NCBI GenBank assembly: GCA_964580585.1
Contig: CAZOKZ010000007.1
Location: 1 to 64,000 of the forward strand
Reading direction: 5' to 3'
From: CAZOKZ01 sp964580585
GTDB taxonomy: Bacteria > Sumerlaeota > Sumerlaeia > SLMS01 > JAHLLQ01
DNA: 64,000 nucleotides
Shown here one piece after another: positions 36,167 through 45,017 of the stretch (within the stretch, counting starts at the first letter, position 1; the number at the start of each line of letters is the position of its first letter). A program made the translations under genes and the position numbers. The notes beneath the pieces were generated by a model. It worked only from the letters and a program-made list of their open reading frames with translations. It was not told where the DNA came from and ran no database searches.

Positions 36167-37246
36167 TCAACCATCATTATCTTTCTTGGAGCATCTAAGG
36201 ATTAATTGTCTGAGATATTCTCTTGTGTAGTCAACATCCTGTGTCTTTATGTTTGGGTGCATTTCCTCGTATTCGCCCAGTTCTATTCTTATCAATTGAA
36301 GCATTGATTCATCTACTTGACTACAGAATAATTCACTACCGTTGAAATTCAAAATGCTTTGGAATAAAAATTCCCATACTATTATTCTGTTAGGCAGTCG
36401 GTTTTTTGCAAGTGCATTAATAATACCTTCAAAAATTTCAGGATCGTTGAGTGGACCTGAAACTATAACATCACGAACAATACTTAATGATAAATCCTGG
36501 TCCTCACCTTGCATAAGTGCAATCAACATATTTTTCATTTCAGACCTGTTATACTGCATGCCGAAACTAATTAAATCTACCATTTCGGCTGAATATTGCA
36601 TGTTGGTAATCAAGAAAGGAAGATAATCCCAAAGATATTCAGAAAATTTGGGTGTAAGTTGCCCAGTGCTACGAATAAAAAAGCTTTTTACCATGTCATC
36701 AGCGTTTGTGTCAAGAATTAGGGCCATTATAATATGTGGATCAAGAGCTGTCAAGTCATCGTACTGATTCAGCAATGTTGTTAAGGGCATGCAGTTTCTA
36801 GTGGTTGAATAGCTATAAAATATTTGTAAATCATCAAGGCAGTCTTTTACATCCCAGTGGTTGTTGTAAATTGTGGTGAAAACTTCATTTGTTAAGTTTT
36901 GATCCCAATTCCATGCGTCATTTGCAATAATATGGATGAAATGACAAACATCATTTTCGTAAAGAAATACGATCTGGTCTAGCCAAAACCATCTTATGTC
37001 TCCTTCTATTTTTGGAGGTGTTCGCAAAAGATTTAAAACGAACTCGTCATTATTATGGAGCTTTATTGAACTTAGATAGGGTTCAATAAATTCCGAACGA
37101 TGCAACTCAGTTGGGCAATTTTTAAATTCATCAAGAATTAAAGTTGCTGTTTCTGAAGTTATTTCATCGGATGGCGATGCAGGTAAACATAAAGTAATGA
37201 AACTCCAGATCAGTATGGCGATCAGAGTTTTGATGCTTATGTTCAT
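36167..37246 (-). CDS. AT-rich secreted helical protein of unknown function
   Basis: I do not recognise this 359-aa protein. A signal peptide is clear (MNISIKTLIAILIWSFITLC, cleavage after about residue 25). The rest is predicted mostly helical with many Leu, Ile, Asn and Asp residues and no repeated motif that I can fix, perhaps HEAT-like. Its base composition is strikingly AT-rich compared with both neighbours, and Asn and Ile are frequent, which suggests recent transfer. AAGG lies about ten bases before the ATG at 37246. It is followed by a convergent antiporter gene about 125 bp away. The upstream YkvA-like gene on the same strand is 41 bp away. Confidence 0.65.
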   Translation of the reverse strand: MNISIKTLIAILIWSFITLCLPASPSDEITSETATLILDEFKNCPTELHRSEFIEPYLSSIKLHNNDEFVLNLLRTPPKIEGDIRWFWLDQIVFLYENDVCHFIHIIANDAWNWDQNLTNEVFTTIYNNHWDVKDCLDDLQIFYSYSTTRNCMPLTTLLNQYDDLTALDPHIIMALILDTNADDMVKSFFIRSTGQLTPKFSEYLWDYLPFLITNMQYSAEMVDLISFGMQYNRSEMKNMLIALMQGEDQDLSLSIVRDVIVSGPLNDPEIFEGIINALAKNRLPNRIIVWEFLFQSILNFNGSELFCSQVDESMLQLIRIELGEYEEMHPNIKTQDVDYTREYLRQLILRCSKKDNDG

Positions 37247-37287
37247 TTATATAACCTTATCGCCATCGTCTGTTTTTCAACCTTTGC

Positions 37288-37704
37288 TCACCCTTCCTCC
37301 ACCACCACCCGTTTCACATTTTTGAATCCGTCGCGTTTGGGGTTGGTGGCGCGGTAATTTCGGTATCGCGTTACGAGGTCGGAGAGCACTTTTAATGTGT
37401 AACCAATTACCACGGCGTCGTCGAGATAGCCGACGCCCACGATGAAATCGGGAATCAGGTCGATTGGCGTGATAAAGTACAGCAAGCAGGCGATGATCTT
37501 GGCTTTGTCGGCCCATTCGACCTGGAACCCATCGTCGGTGATCAGATCGTAAAGCGTGCGCACGTCGGCGATGAGTTTGTCCAACATCCCGCCCGGTTTA
37601 CCCGCAACGGATTTGATCTTCGCGTCGAGTTTTTCATGCACGCGTTGTTCGTCTTCGGGACGGACTTCCTGCGCGTGAATGTTTTCGGGTCGAATGGTGG
37701 TCAT
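37288..37704 (-). CDS. YkvA/DUF1232 family protein
   Basis: A 138-aa protein of the YkvA (DUF1232) family. The signature is ACLLYFITPIDLIPDFIVGV followed by GYLDDAVVIGYTLKVL. The family has a short hydrophobic hairpin and is thought to sit at or near the membrane, but its function is not known. A strong ribosome site (AAGGAGG, seven bases before ATG 37704) fixes the start; the open frame reaches 37734. The gene lies between a MITE-like element upstream and the AT-rich secreted gene 41 bp downstream. Its GC content matches the bulk of the window, unlike that downstream gene. Confidence 0.85.
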   Translation of the reverse strand: MTTIRPENIHAQEVRPEDEQRVHEKLDAKIKSVAGKPGGMLDKLIADVRTLYDLITDDGFQVEWADKAKIIACLLYFITPIDLIPDFIVGVGYLDDAVVIGYTLKVLSDLVTRYRNYRATNPKRDGFKNVKRVVVEEG

Positions 37705-37799
37705 CGGGGGGCCTCCTTGCAGAGCCGTGTTCATCCTTCGACTATATTACGCCTCAACGGGGGATTTATTCAAGGAGGCTTTTGAGCCCGGCCGAACGG

Positions 37800-38072
37800 G
37801 GCGTATCTCAACTTTGTTACCAAAGATGAAAAGATTCACCACGAAGCCACGAAGGTCACAAAGGAACACGAAGAAAAAACTGTTTTTACCTATTTTTATC
37901 CAAAGCTTCCTGGAAAATTGAAAACTCCGTTTTTGATGGATTTTTTTCGCTCGCTCGCCATCGAAGAGCGTGAAAATTGTATGCTGGTAAAAAGACTCTT
38001 CGTGTTTCTTTGTGTCTTCGTGCCTTCGTGGTTTGATTTTTCCTTCGTTTTGGTGTCAAACGCAAGATATGT
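37800..38072. mobile_element. MITE-like element, copy B
   Basis: Collinear with copy A at 8313-8623, about 80 percent identical by eye outside the insertion in A. The left end is GGCGTATCTCAACTTTG and the right end GCAAGATATGTCC, imperfect inverted repeats. Long arms (CCACGAAGCCACGAAGG near 37840; CTTCGTGCCTTCGTGG near 38018) can form a large hairpin. GGCCGAACGG occurs on both sides (37790-37799 and 38075-38084), as expected for a target-site duplication. It lies between the YkvA-like gene and the end of the double-receiver gene and could act as a terminator for the latter. It accounts for most of the gap 37705-38085. Confidence 0.75.
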
Positions 38073-38085
38073 CCGGCCGAACGGT

Positions 38086-39360
38086 TTACCACTCTTCTTC
38101 GTCCGAAGTTGTGATTTCCTTGTCGAACGGGTCGCGCTGTTTGTTGCTCTTGAGGAAATTTTCCAGCTTCCCGTAGGACTTCCATCGTTTTTTCATGTCC
38201 GTGGTGCTGGCCACTTCGGCGCGGCGTTTCCCTTCACGGTACAGGATGTCGCCAATGTCCTGCTTTTTACCGGATACACGAAATCCCGCCGAATGCACAA
38301 TGTCGTGTACGGCATCCAGCAAGGTTTTTGAATCGAACGGTTTGACCAGATACTTGTAAACGCCTTTTTGTTCCATCATGCGTTTGTCGCGAGGGCTGCC
38401 TTTCGCCGAGGCAAAGATGATCGGTTTTCCGCGCGTTTCGAGCGCGCCATGGATCATGTCGATCAGTTGGTAGCCGCTCATTTTGGGCATCATCCCGTCG
38501 ATGATGTACAAATCGGGTTCGACCTCGGGGATTTTGTTGAGCGCATCCAGGCCATCGGTGGCGGTGACGACTTCGTAGTGTTCTTCGAGTATCGTGCGTT
38601 GGATGGTCAGAAAATCTTCGTCATCATCGACCAGTAAAATGCGTGGTCGAGGACCCGAGGGCATCACAGGGCTGATACTGGGTGTGTCGATGCCCGGCTT
38701 GGGGCTGCGATGGGACTTCAAAACAGGCGATTTGGCGATCAAATCGTTGAATTCTTCACTGTCTGTTGCGGGACGTGCGGGACGATCTTCGGTCATTGGC
38801 TTTGGAGCCGGTGCCGGGGGAACAGGAGGCGAAGGAGGAGACTTGGGCGGAATTTCCAGCTTTGGCATGGAGGATGTCTGGTAGCGCTGGCCCGGTTTTT
38901 GGCTCAATGCGCGCTTGAGCTGTTCCGCGTGTCGATGTTCGCGTTCGCGAATTTCCGCCATTGTTAAAGTTTTTGGGCGCGGGGTGGCGTTCTTCAGGTT
39001 GAACTCCACATTTTTAACCACGCGATCTGGCTGAAATGGCTTGGTGAGATACAAATTCGCGCCAGCCGAATAACCACGTTTGATGTCTTCCGTGGAATTC
39101 AGCGCCGAAAGTGCAATAATCGGCAAATCTTTCATCGGGGGTGTTTCGCGGATCTTTTTGATCAGCTCCATCCCATTCATCAGCGGCATCATGATATCGA
39201 TAATCGCCAGATCGGGTTCGTACTTCTCCAGCTTCAGCATGGCGTCCAGTCCATTGCTGGCTTCGAACACTTCGTACTGGTGGGTCAACGCGACCGACAG
39301 CAACGTCCGAATGTCCGGTTCGTCGTCCACAATCATGATGCGAAAGCTTTTCGTTCCCAT
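38086..39360 (-). CDS. Double receiver-domain response regulator
   Basis: A 424-aa protein with two response-regulator receiver domains and no DNA-binding or enzyme domain. Receiver 1 (about 5-125) has IMIVDDEPDIRT, phospho-Asp in LAIIDIMMPLMNG and the Lys in LTKPF. A charged helix and a Pro-rich linker (about 130-235) follow. Receiver 2 (about 240-365) has ILLVDDDED, LYIIDGMMPKMSG and LVKPFDS. The C-terminal 60 residues are basic, then acidic (TTSDEEEW). It may pass phosphate between kinases or bind a partner. The sensor partner is not obvious, but the hybrid kinase at 32045-34168 is nearby. Copy B of the MITE lies directly beyond its stop codon. Confidence 0.9.
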   Translation of the reverse strand: MGTKSFRIMIVDDEPDIRTLLSVALTHQYEVFEASNGLDAMLKLEKYEPDLAIIDIMMPLMNGMELIKKIRETPPMKDLPIIALSALNSTEDIKRGYSAGANLYLTKPFQPDRVVKNVEFNLKNATPRPKTLTMAEIREREHRHAEQLKRALSQKPGQRYQTSSMPKLEIPPKSPPSPPVPPAPAPKPMTEDRPARPATDSEEFNDLIAKSPVLKSHRSPKPGIDTPSISPVMPSGPRPRILLVDDDEDFLTIQRTILEEHYEVVTATDGLDALNKIPEVEPDLYIIDGMMPKMSGYQLIDMIHGALETRGKPIIFASAKGSPRDKRMMEQKGVYKYLVKPFDSKTLLDAVHDIVHSAGFRVSGKKQDIGDILYREGKRRAEVASTTDMKKRWKSYGKLENFLKSNKQRDPFDKEITTSDEEEW

Positions 39361-39469
39361 CCTGAAACCCTTCTCGGTGTACCTCGAATTCCCTTCAAAT
39401 CATCCATGCCGATTGTTTCGAGGGTGTCAATCCGAGGTTCGGTTCGGCAGCCCGGAGATTGACGCCCGA

Positions 39470-40657
39470 TCAGGCGCTTTTATTCCCGATTCGATAAGCG
39501 TCGTCCATCAATTCCAACCAGCTTTTAGCGGCTTTTTCCCAAGTAAATCGTTTGATGTTTTCCCATCCAGCAGCGATGACCTTTTGACGTTCGGTTTCAT
39601 TGCTCAACAACTCCATGTGTTTCAGTAATTCGTCCTCGGCAGTTGGGAAAAACAGCTTGGCCGATTCACCCAGAACCTCGGGCAGCGAGGTGGCGTTCGA
39701 TGCAATGACTGGACAACCGGAGGCCTGGGCTTCGAGCACGGAAAGAGGGAATCCATCGTATTGTGAAGGGAAGACAAAGAATTCGGCTTTCTGATAAAGC
39801 AACGCCAGGGCTCGTGGTTGCACCAGAGCCAGACGAGTAACCGATTCGGGGGGCAAACCGGCGAGGGCTTTCTCGAATTTAGGGTCCGGATTGGTTCCGG
39901 TATGGCCGCCAGCCAGCACGAGTTTATAATCCGGATGACGTTCGTGGAATTGCCGGAAGGCATTGACCAAAACAGTCAGATTACGCCGCATGGACAACGA
40001 GCCACTGTAGAAAACGTACTTGCCGGTCACGCCGTGATCTTCGAGCAGTTTCCAGGAATCGTGGTCGGTTTGAGACCAATTCCCCGGTGCCCACTGTTCG
40101 GGATTTATCCCAAAATGAATTGTGCGATATTTTTCGGTTGGAACATCCGCGAACAAATCTTTCGCGTCTCGTTCGGTAAAATGCGTGTGCGTATGAATTC
40201 TCTGAGCGCGTCGCACCGACCGGCGCGTGAAAAAACGCCGGTACATGGCTTCCATGCGTTCGTATTCTCGCCAGTTATATTTTTCCGGCTGGGGGAAGGC
40301 CATTAAATTGTTCAGGCCGACAACACCGGGGATTTTCAATCGTTCGGGCAGGACACTGTCCATGTTATACAGAACCGTGCGGCGTGAGTTTTTATTGCCG
40401 TAATAGGTAACCGCATCGTGTTCCCACAGAAACCAGCTGTAACGGAATTGTGGCAGAACAACTTCGTAGATTTCCGGCGACGCCACAGGGCAAATGCCCC
40501 GATACGGTACCAGAACCTCGATCGGGCGTTTGGTTTCTTCCAGAAACGGGATAGAAGCCGCGAGCAACTCACTTGCCGCTTCGCGCAACACCCCCCACTT
40601 GCGGGTGAATACGTTTCCCATGAACAGGATTTTTGGCAGTGGTTCGGCTATCAGCAT
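39470..40657 (-). CDS. GT-B glycosyltransferase, family 4 type
   Basis: GT-B fold transferase (395 aa) of the GT4 family. The N-terminal domain starts LPKILFMGNVFTRKWGVLRE. The donor domain includes YVFYSGSLSMRRNLTVLVNA, LVLAGGHTGTNP and the acidic E(x7)E region FVFPSQYDGFPLSVLEAQAS followed by GCPVIASNATSLPEVLG. This is typical for enzymes adding hexoses to surface glycans from UDP- or GDP-sugars in the cytoplasm. It opens a run of glycosyltransferase genes up to 45 kb. The gap to the next gene upstream (186 bp) suggests separate transcription. The exact sugar cannot be predicted. Confidence 0.88.
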   Translation of the reverse strand: MLIAEPLPKILFMGNVFTRKWGVLREAASELLAASIPFLEETKRPIEVLVPYRGICPVASPEIYEVVLPQFRYSWFLWEHDAVTYYGNKNSRRTVLYNMDSVLPERLKIPGVVGLNNLMAFPQPEKYNWREYERMEAMYRRFFTRRSVRRAQRIHTHTHFTERDAKDLFADVPTEKYRTIHFGINPEQWAPGNWSQTDHDSWKLLEDHGVTGKYVFYSGSLSMRRNLTVLVNAFRQFHERHPDYKLVLAGGHTGTNPDPKFEKALAGLPPESVTRLALVQPRALALLYQKAEFFVFPSQYDGFPLSVLEAQASGCPVIASNATSLPEVLGESAKLFFPTAEDELLKHMELLSNETERQKVIAAGWENIKRFTWEKAAKSWLELMDDAYRIGNKSA

Positions 40658-40843
40658 GTTTCGGCCCGGGATATTCGCACTGGTTTAGTTATAAGATTGA
40701 ATTCGTACGAGTTGCATTTACCCATAGCACAACGAAATACACACCTCTAAGGTGGGGGTGTGGGGGGCAAAGTGCAAATCAAAAATGGTTTGTATTTGGG
40801 CTGGCGCCGTTTCGTCCAGGTACTTTTCCCATTTGGAGCGTTG

Positions 40844-41974
40844 TTATTTCTCAACCAGCTTCTGATATAAGGCTTCCACCCTCCGTGTCATCCGGGAAGC
40901 GCTGAAACGTGTTCGAGCGGTGTGGAACGCTGCGCGACGCAAGCGCTCGCAGCGGGCAGGATCGTTCAACAGCGCGGAAATTTTTCTGGCGCTTTCCACT
41001 GCGTCATTGAACGGGATGATCAACCCGTTGACGTCATCGGTAATGACCTCTTCGACACCTTCGAATGGCGTCGCGATGGGAATCAACCCTGTTCCCATTG
41101 CTTCCACCATTGTGAGAGACAGGCCCTCGTGAAGCGAAGGCATCAATAGGAGATCGGCAGCTTGATAAAGGTCCGGCACATCGTCGCGGAAGCCAAGAAA
41201 ATCAACAACGGTTGTCAATCTTAGCCGCGAGGATTGATTTTTTAGCTCCTGCTCTTTTGGTCCCGATCCGGCAATCCAGTAACGTACTTTCGGATGGTGT
41301 CGAATCAATGATTGTAGAATCACTAGGGCATATTCCAGGTTCTTCTGGTTCATCAGGCGACTGGCGGAAACTAACAAGGGCTGTTTGTTATCAAGAAACG
41401 CGGCAGTGCGTTGACGATTGCGGATCTGAGGAAGACGATCGGTCATCAAGTCGTCGTCAATACCATTGCGAATCGCGATCAACCGGCGTCGATTGATCTT
41501 CAAATCATTCAGGCTGCGGGCGACTTGTTTTCCGCAAGTTACAATGACATCTCCCCGTCGATAGAGGCAACGTTCCAACCGATTTTGATACTGATCTTCT
41601 TCATGATGGCTCAGGATGTTATGCACATGGCAAACCAACTTCGTCCTTTGCGGCATGGCCCATCGCAGGTACTCGGCAAGAAAGCACGATACTACCAGGT
41701 GTGTGTGGAGAACGTCGGGTCGCGCTCGGCGAACCGCGCGAATCAGACGCCACGGCAATCGCGGGTCGGTTTTCGTACGGCACAGAGCCCGAACACGAAT
41801 GCCCAGTTCCTGTAACCGTTCCGCATAAGGCCCCGGTCCGTGCAGCGACCAGACTTCAAGATCGAAACGTTCGCGGTCGGCGTATTTGGCCAGATTGACG
41901 ACCACCGTCTGCGCGCCGCCCAGGCCGAGCGAGTCGATTAAGTGCACGACTTTGATTTTTTTGCAATTTGCCAT
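40844..41974 (-). CDS. GT-B glycosyltransferase, family 4 type
   Basis: Another GT4-type transferase (376 aa). The family opening is VVHLIDSLGLGGAQTVVVN. The donor domain has PLLVSASRLMNQKNLEYAL, YWIAGSGPKEQELKN, and SLHEGLSLTMVEAMGTGLIP with the catalytic-type Glu pair. I chose ATG 41974 because the family start follows at once; the open frame runs to 42049 only through a TTG. It shares a divergent 83-bp region with the GT2 gene to its right. That suggests a common control region for two arms of the glycan cluster. Confidence 0.88.
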   Translation of the reverse strand: MANCKKIKVVHLIDSLGLGGAQTVVVNLAKYADRERFDLEVWSLHGPGPYAERLQELGIRVRALCRTKTDPRLPWRLIRAVRRARPDVLHTHLVVSCFLAEYLRWAMPQRTKLVCHVHNILSHHEEDQYQNRLERCLYRRGDVIVTCGKQVARSLNDLKINRRRLIAIRNGIDDDLMTDRLPQIRNRQRTAAFLDNKQPLLVSASRLMNQKNLEYALVILQSLIRHHPKVRYWIAGSGPKEQELKNQSSRLRLTTVVDFLGFRDDVPDLYQAADLLLMPSLHEGLSLTMVEAMGTGLIPIATPFEGVEEVITDDVNGLIIPFNDAVESARKISALLNDPARCERLRRAAFHTARTRFSASRMTRRVEALYQKLVEK

Positions 41975-42057
41975 GCAAGCGTCCGATAAATTCCCGTTGA
42001 GCAACTGGTGCCAGCGCCTGAGTTTGAAGCACCAAACCCACGTGGCCAAGCATTTTG

Positions 42058-43032
42058 ATGACTCCCGAATCCCGTTCGCCCATCGTTTCCATCATCACCC
42101 CGTGTTACAATGCGGCCGCATTTTTACCGGAAACGATTCGTTCGGTTCAGGCGCAATCCTTCAAACGGTGGGAAATGCTGATCGCCGACGACGGCTCCAC
42201 AGACGATTCCGTCGCCGTTGCGCGTTCGTTCGCCGAAAAAGATCCCCGCATTTGTGTGCTGCCGCTGGGACGCAATAGTGGGATACCGTCGATTGTACGC
42301 AATCATGCGCTTGGTCATGCGCATGGAAAAGTCCTGGCGTTTCTCGACGCGGATGACATCTGGAAGCCCAACAAACTGGCCGTGCAATTGGCTCGTTTGA
42401 AACGTACGCGTCGCCAATGGGGATTTGCAAATGTCGAGTCCTTCGGCGGGGGAGACTATCTGCCCGACGGGTCGAATTACCCTCTTGCTTGGAGGCCAGG
42501 AAAGCCGTTTTTCAACGAGTTGCTGGCGGGCGAAGGCGTTCCCTGTCTTACGATCATCGTCACGCGTCGTTTGCTTGAACGCATATCGCCCGGCGAAGTC
42601 ATCGCCCAGGCGTTCGATGAAGACCCTCGTCTGAAAGCAGTCGAAGACTGGGACCTCGCGCTTCGATTGGCGCAGTGGGCCGAACCGGATTACTGCCCGA
42701 AACCGATTGCGCGGTATCGGGCTCACGCGGGCGGAATCAGTAAAAACCCGGAAGCTAATTTTCAAACCCGTCTATTTTTGATTCAAAAGTTCAGGCGCTT
42801 GGGAGCGTTGCCTGCGGTGTGTAATCGAGCCGATGCGCTTCAGCGTTCAAAATACGCCGCTGAGTGTTTGCTTGCCGGGCGCGGTGCCTGGAGAGGCGAA
42901 TTATTTCGCGCGTGTCTCCGTCCTCCCATATCGGTGCGCGACGTTTATTTAGCGTCGTTGGCGGGATTGCCCGAATCCTGGGCGCGAAAAATGTACGGGG
43001 TTGGATTAGCGTTCAAGCGCCGTCATCACTGA
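42058..43032 (+). CDS. GT-A glycosyltransferase, family 2
   Basis: Inverting GT2-type transferase (324 aa). The GT-A core is at the N-terminus: VSIITPCYNAAAFLPETI, MLIADDGSTDDSV with the nucleotide-binding Asp, and VLAFLDADDIWKPNKL with the DxD metal-binding motif. The catalytic-base region WDLALRLAQW follows. ATG 42058 is taken over the TTG one codon earlier. There is no membrane segment, so it works on the cytoplasmic side. It is the only plus-strand gene in the glycan block, and its 3' end overlaps the neighbouring minus-strand GT2 gene by 20 bp. Its closest sequence relatives in the window are that gene and the next one, so the three are probably paralogues. Confidence 0.9.
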   Translation: MTPESRSPIVSIITPCYNAAAFLPETIRSVQAQSFKRWEMLIADDGSTDDSVAVARSFAEKDPRICVLPLGRNSGIPSIVRNHALGHAHGKVLAFLDADDIWKPNKLAVQLARLKRTRRQWGFANVESFGGGDYLPDGSNYPLAWRPGKPFFNELLAGEGVPCLTIIVTRRLLERISPGEVIAQAFDEDPRLKAVEDWDLALRLAQWAEPDYCPKPIARYRAHAGGISKNPEANFQTRLFLIQKFRRLGALPAVCNRADALQRSKYAAECLLAGRGAWRGELFRACLRPPISVRDVYLASLAGLPESWARKMYGVGLAFKRRHH

Positions 43033-44014
43033 GAGCAAACCGGTGCGGCGAAGCTTTTTTGCCCTCCAGGCGTGCTTGCAATTTTTTCAACCGACAATAC
43101 AGGGACGTAAACGTTGTGAGCGGCATAAACCACGCCAACATTCCAAGCCATCTGCGTGGATTGAGCGGATCGTACCGCCAGGCTTGAGTGAATTCATACC
43201 GGACTACAATATGACTGGGATTGTTCAAGCCGTATTCCGCGCGGATAAAATGATAGGAGGAGAGATACTTGGCTCCGGGACGGCCTTTTAGATGACCGCG
43301 CGCCTTGAGCCGTTCCAGAATGGCCTCGTTTTTAGTCAAATCGATGGACTTGGTAATATTCGACGGATGCACACGATAACGCCCCAGCACGCCAGGAACG
43401 CGGCCGATTCGATAGCGGTGTGCAATGCGCAACAAGATATCGTAGTCTTCTACTGCGCGTAATTCAGGCGCTTCATCAATGGGACCAATCGCTTCGAGCA
43501 CGCTTCGCCGTACAAGAATGCTCGATGTGCAGACCGTGTTTCCACGCGTCATGAGTGTCTCGAACGCGTTCCGCTCCAAATCGATTCTTGCCCAATATGT
43601 TGGAGGTGGTGAATCAGAACTCTTTTTGTTCCAAAATTCCTGTACGAAGTGATAACAGAGCGCCGTTTGAGGATTTTTTTTCAGATACAAGACCTGCTGT
43701 TTGAGTTTATTTGGCAGGAATAAATCGTCTGCGTCCAGGAAGGCGATGAACTTTCCCCGGGCATGTCGAATGCCCACATTGCGTCCCACGCTGGGGCGAC
43801 CGGCTCGCTCGTTTCGAATGACGTGAACGCGTTTGTCTTGCAGGGCGATTCGTTCGAGGACTGCGACACTTTCGTCGGTCGAACCGTCATCGACAACGAT
43901 CCATTCCCATCGGCGCAGCGTTTGGTTTTTGATCGAAGTGTATGTCTCGTGCAAAAACTCGGCAGCGTTCCAGCACGGCGTGACGATACTAACGATCGGT
44001 ATTGGAGGATTCAT
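43013..44014 (-). CDS. GT-A glycosyltransferase, family 2
   Basis: GT2-type transferase (333 aa) with VSIVTPCWNAAEFLHETY, WIVVDDGSTDESV, FIAFLDADDLFLPNKL as the DxD motif, and VEDYDILLRIAHRY containing the putative catalytic base. Its start overlaps the stop of the upstream GT2 gene by four bases (ATGA), so the pair is translationally coupled. The C-terminus is basic. It probably adds one sugar of a surface repeat unit. No donor or acceptor can be named from the sequence. Confidence 0.9.
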   Translation of the reverse strand: MNPPIPIVSIVTPCWNAAEFLHETYTSIKNQTLRRWEWIVVDDGSTDESVAVLERIALQDKRVHVIRNERAGRPSVGRNVGIRHARGKFIAFLDADDLFLPNKLKQQVLYLKKNPQTALCYHFVQEFWNKKSSDSPPPTYWARIDLERNAFETLMTRGNTVCTSSILVRRSVLEAIGPIDEAPELRAVEDYDILLRIAHRYRIGRVPGVLGRYRVHPSNITKSIDLTKNEAILERLKARGHLKGRPGAKYLSSYHFIRAEYGLNNPSHIVVRYEFTQAWRYDPLNPRRWLGMLAWFMPLTTFTSLYCRLKKLQARLEGKKASPHRFALSDDGA

Positions 44015-44994
44015 TTTTCCGATCCCGGTGGGTGAGCACGTTGCAGATGCTCTGGGGCGCCGAGAAAGCGCCGCGCGATGGGTTGAACCCAGTTCTGGTA
44101 AAATGCGCTATCTGTCAGCCTCGATGTGATGCTCGCCAGATACTTCCATTCGTTGTACATATCGGCGATCATCTGGCGGGCTTCTTCAACATAGCCCAAT
44201 TTGAAAAGCACCTCTGCGGTTTCGGCGTAATATTTCCCCATGGCCAGTTGAGTTTTTGCGTCCTCGTGCCAGAGGTCCTGTGCCAGGTACGTGTCGATCA
44301 GATCGAAGCGTCCGCGCTCACCCAGTTTTACCCACAACTCGAAATCCATTGCGTAATGCAGCGATTCGTTTACACCGCCGATTTCATCGAACGCCGCTTT
44401 CGAGAAAAAACATGCCGGTTGCAAAAACGAACTCCGCATCCAGTTGCGTACATTCACGTTGTCGAGGTCCCCGCGCCGTTTGGCGGCAACGCGTTTATTT
44501 TTTTTCAGAATGTAATGAAAACCCCGCCCTACCAACGCGACGGCATCTTGATCTTTTGCCACCCATTCACCGACAGAGCGCAATGCGCCGGGCAGAAAAA
44601 TATCGTCGGAATTCAACCACGTCACCCATTCGGCCTTTTCGAGCCGTGCCATTCCCTTGTTGATCGCGTGACTTTGGCCGCGATCCTTTTCGCTGATGCA
44701 GTGGGTAACCAGTGGCGCATATTTTTCCAAAATCGCCCGAGATGTATCGGTAGAACCACCGTCTTCGATGATAAATTCCAGGTTGGGGTATCCCTGCAGG
44801 AGAACCGAACGGATTGTTTTTTCGAGAAACGCTCCCTGGTTATAGCTGGGTGTCACGATCCCGAGCACGGGCCAGGGACGTCCGTCAGGCATTGTTGGGG
44901 GAAGCAATCGGTAGCGTTTGGTCCACGGCCATCCGTGATTGCCTGGTGGAGGCGGCGGCAGATCACGAAGGCGGTAAGGGGGCAGCGGCGTCAT
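44011..44994 (-). CDS. GT-A glycosyltransferase, family 2
   Basis: GT2-type transferase (327 aa). The domain begins after a 40-residue basic and Pro-rich leader (YRLLPPTMPDGRPWPVLGI). Motifs are GIVTPSYNQGAFLEKTI, FIIEDGGSTDTSRAIL and VTWLNSDDIFLPGALRS, where the metal-binding motif reads NSDD. MDFELWVKLG follows, with the catalytic-base region. Variants with NSDD are common in this GT2 subgroup. It lies 23 bp after the BadF-type kinase gene and overlaps the next GT2 gene by four bases, so these belong to one operon. Confidence 0.9.
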   Translation of the reverse strand: MTPLPPYRLRDLPPPPPGNHGWPWTKRYRLLPPTMPDGRPWPVLGIVTPSYNQGAFLEKTIRSVLLQGYPNLEFIIEDGGSTDTSRAILEKYAPLVTHCISEKDRGQSHAINKGMARLEKAEWVTWLNSDDIFLPGALRSVGEWVAKDQDAVALVGRGFHYILKKNKRVAAKRRGDLDNVNVRNWMRSSFLQPACFFSKAAFDEIGGVNESLHYAMDFELWVKLGERGRFDLIDTYLAQDLWHEDAKTQLAMGKYYAETAEVLFKLGYVEEARQMIADMYNEWKYLASITSRLTDSAFYQNWVQPIARRFLGAPEHLQRAHPPGSEK

Positions 44995-45017
44995 GAGCGT
45001 CCTGGCCTGCTCGGCGT

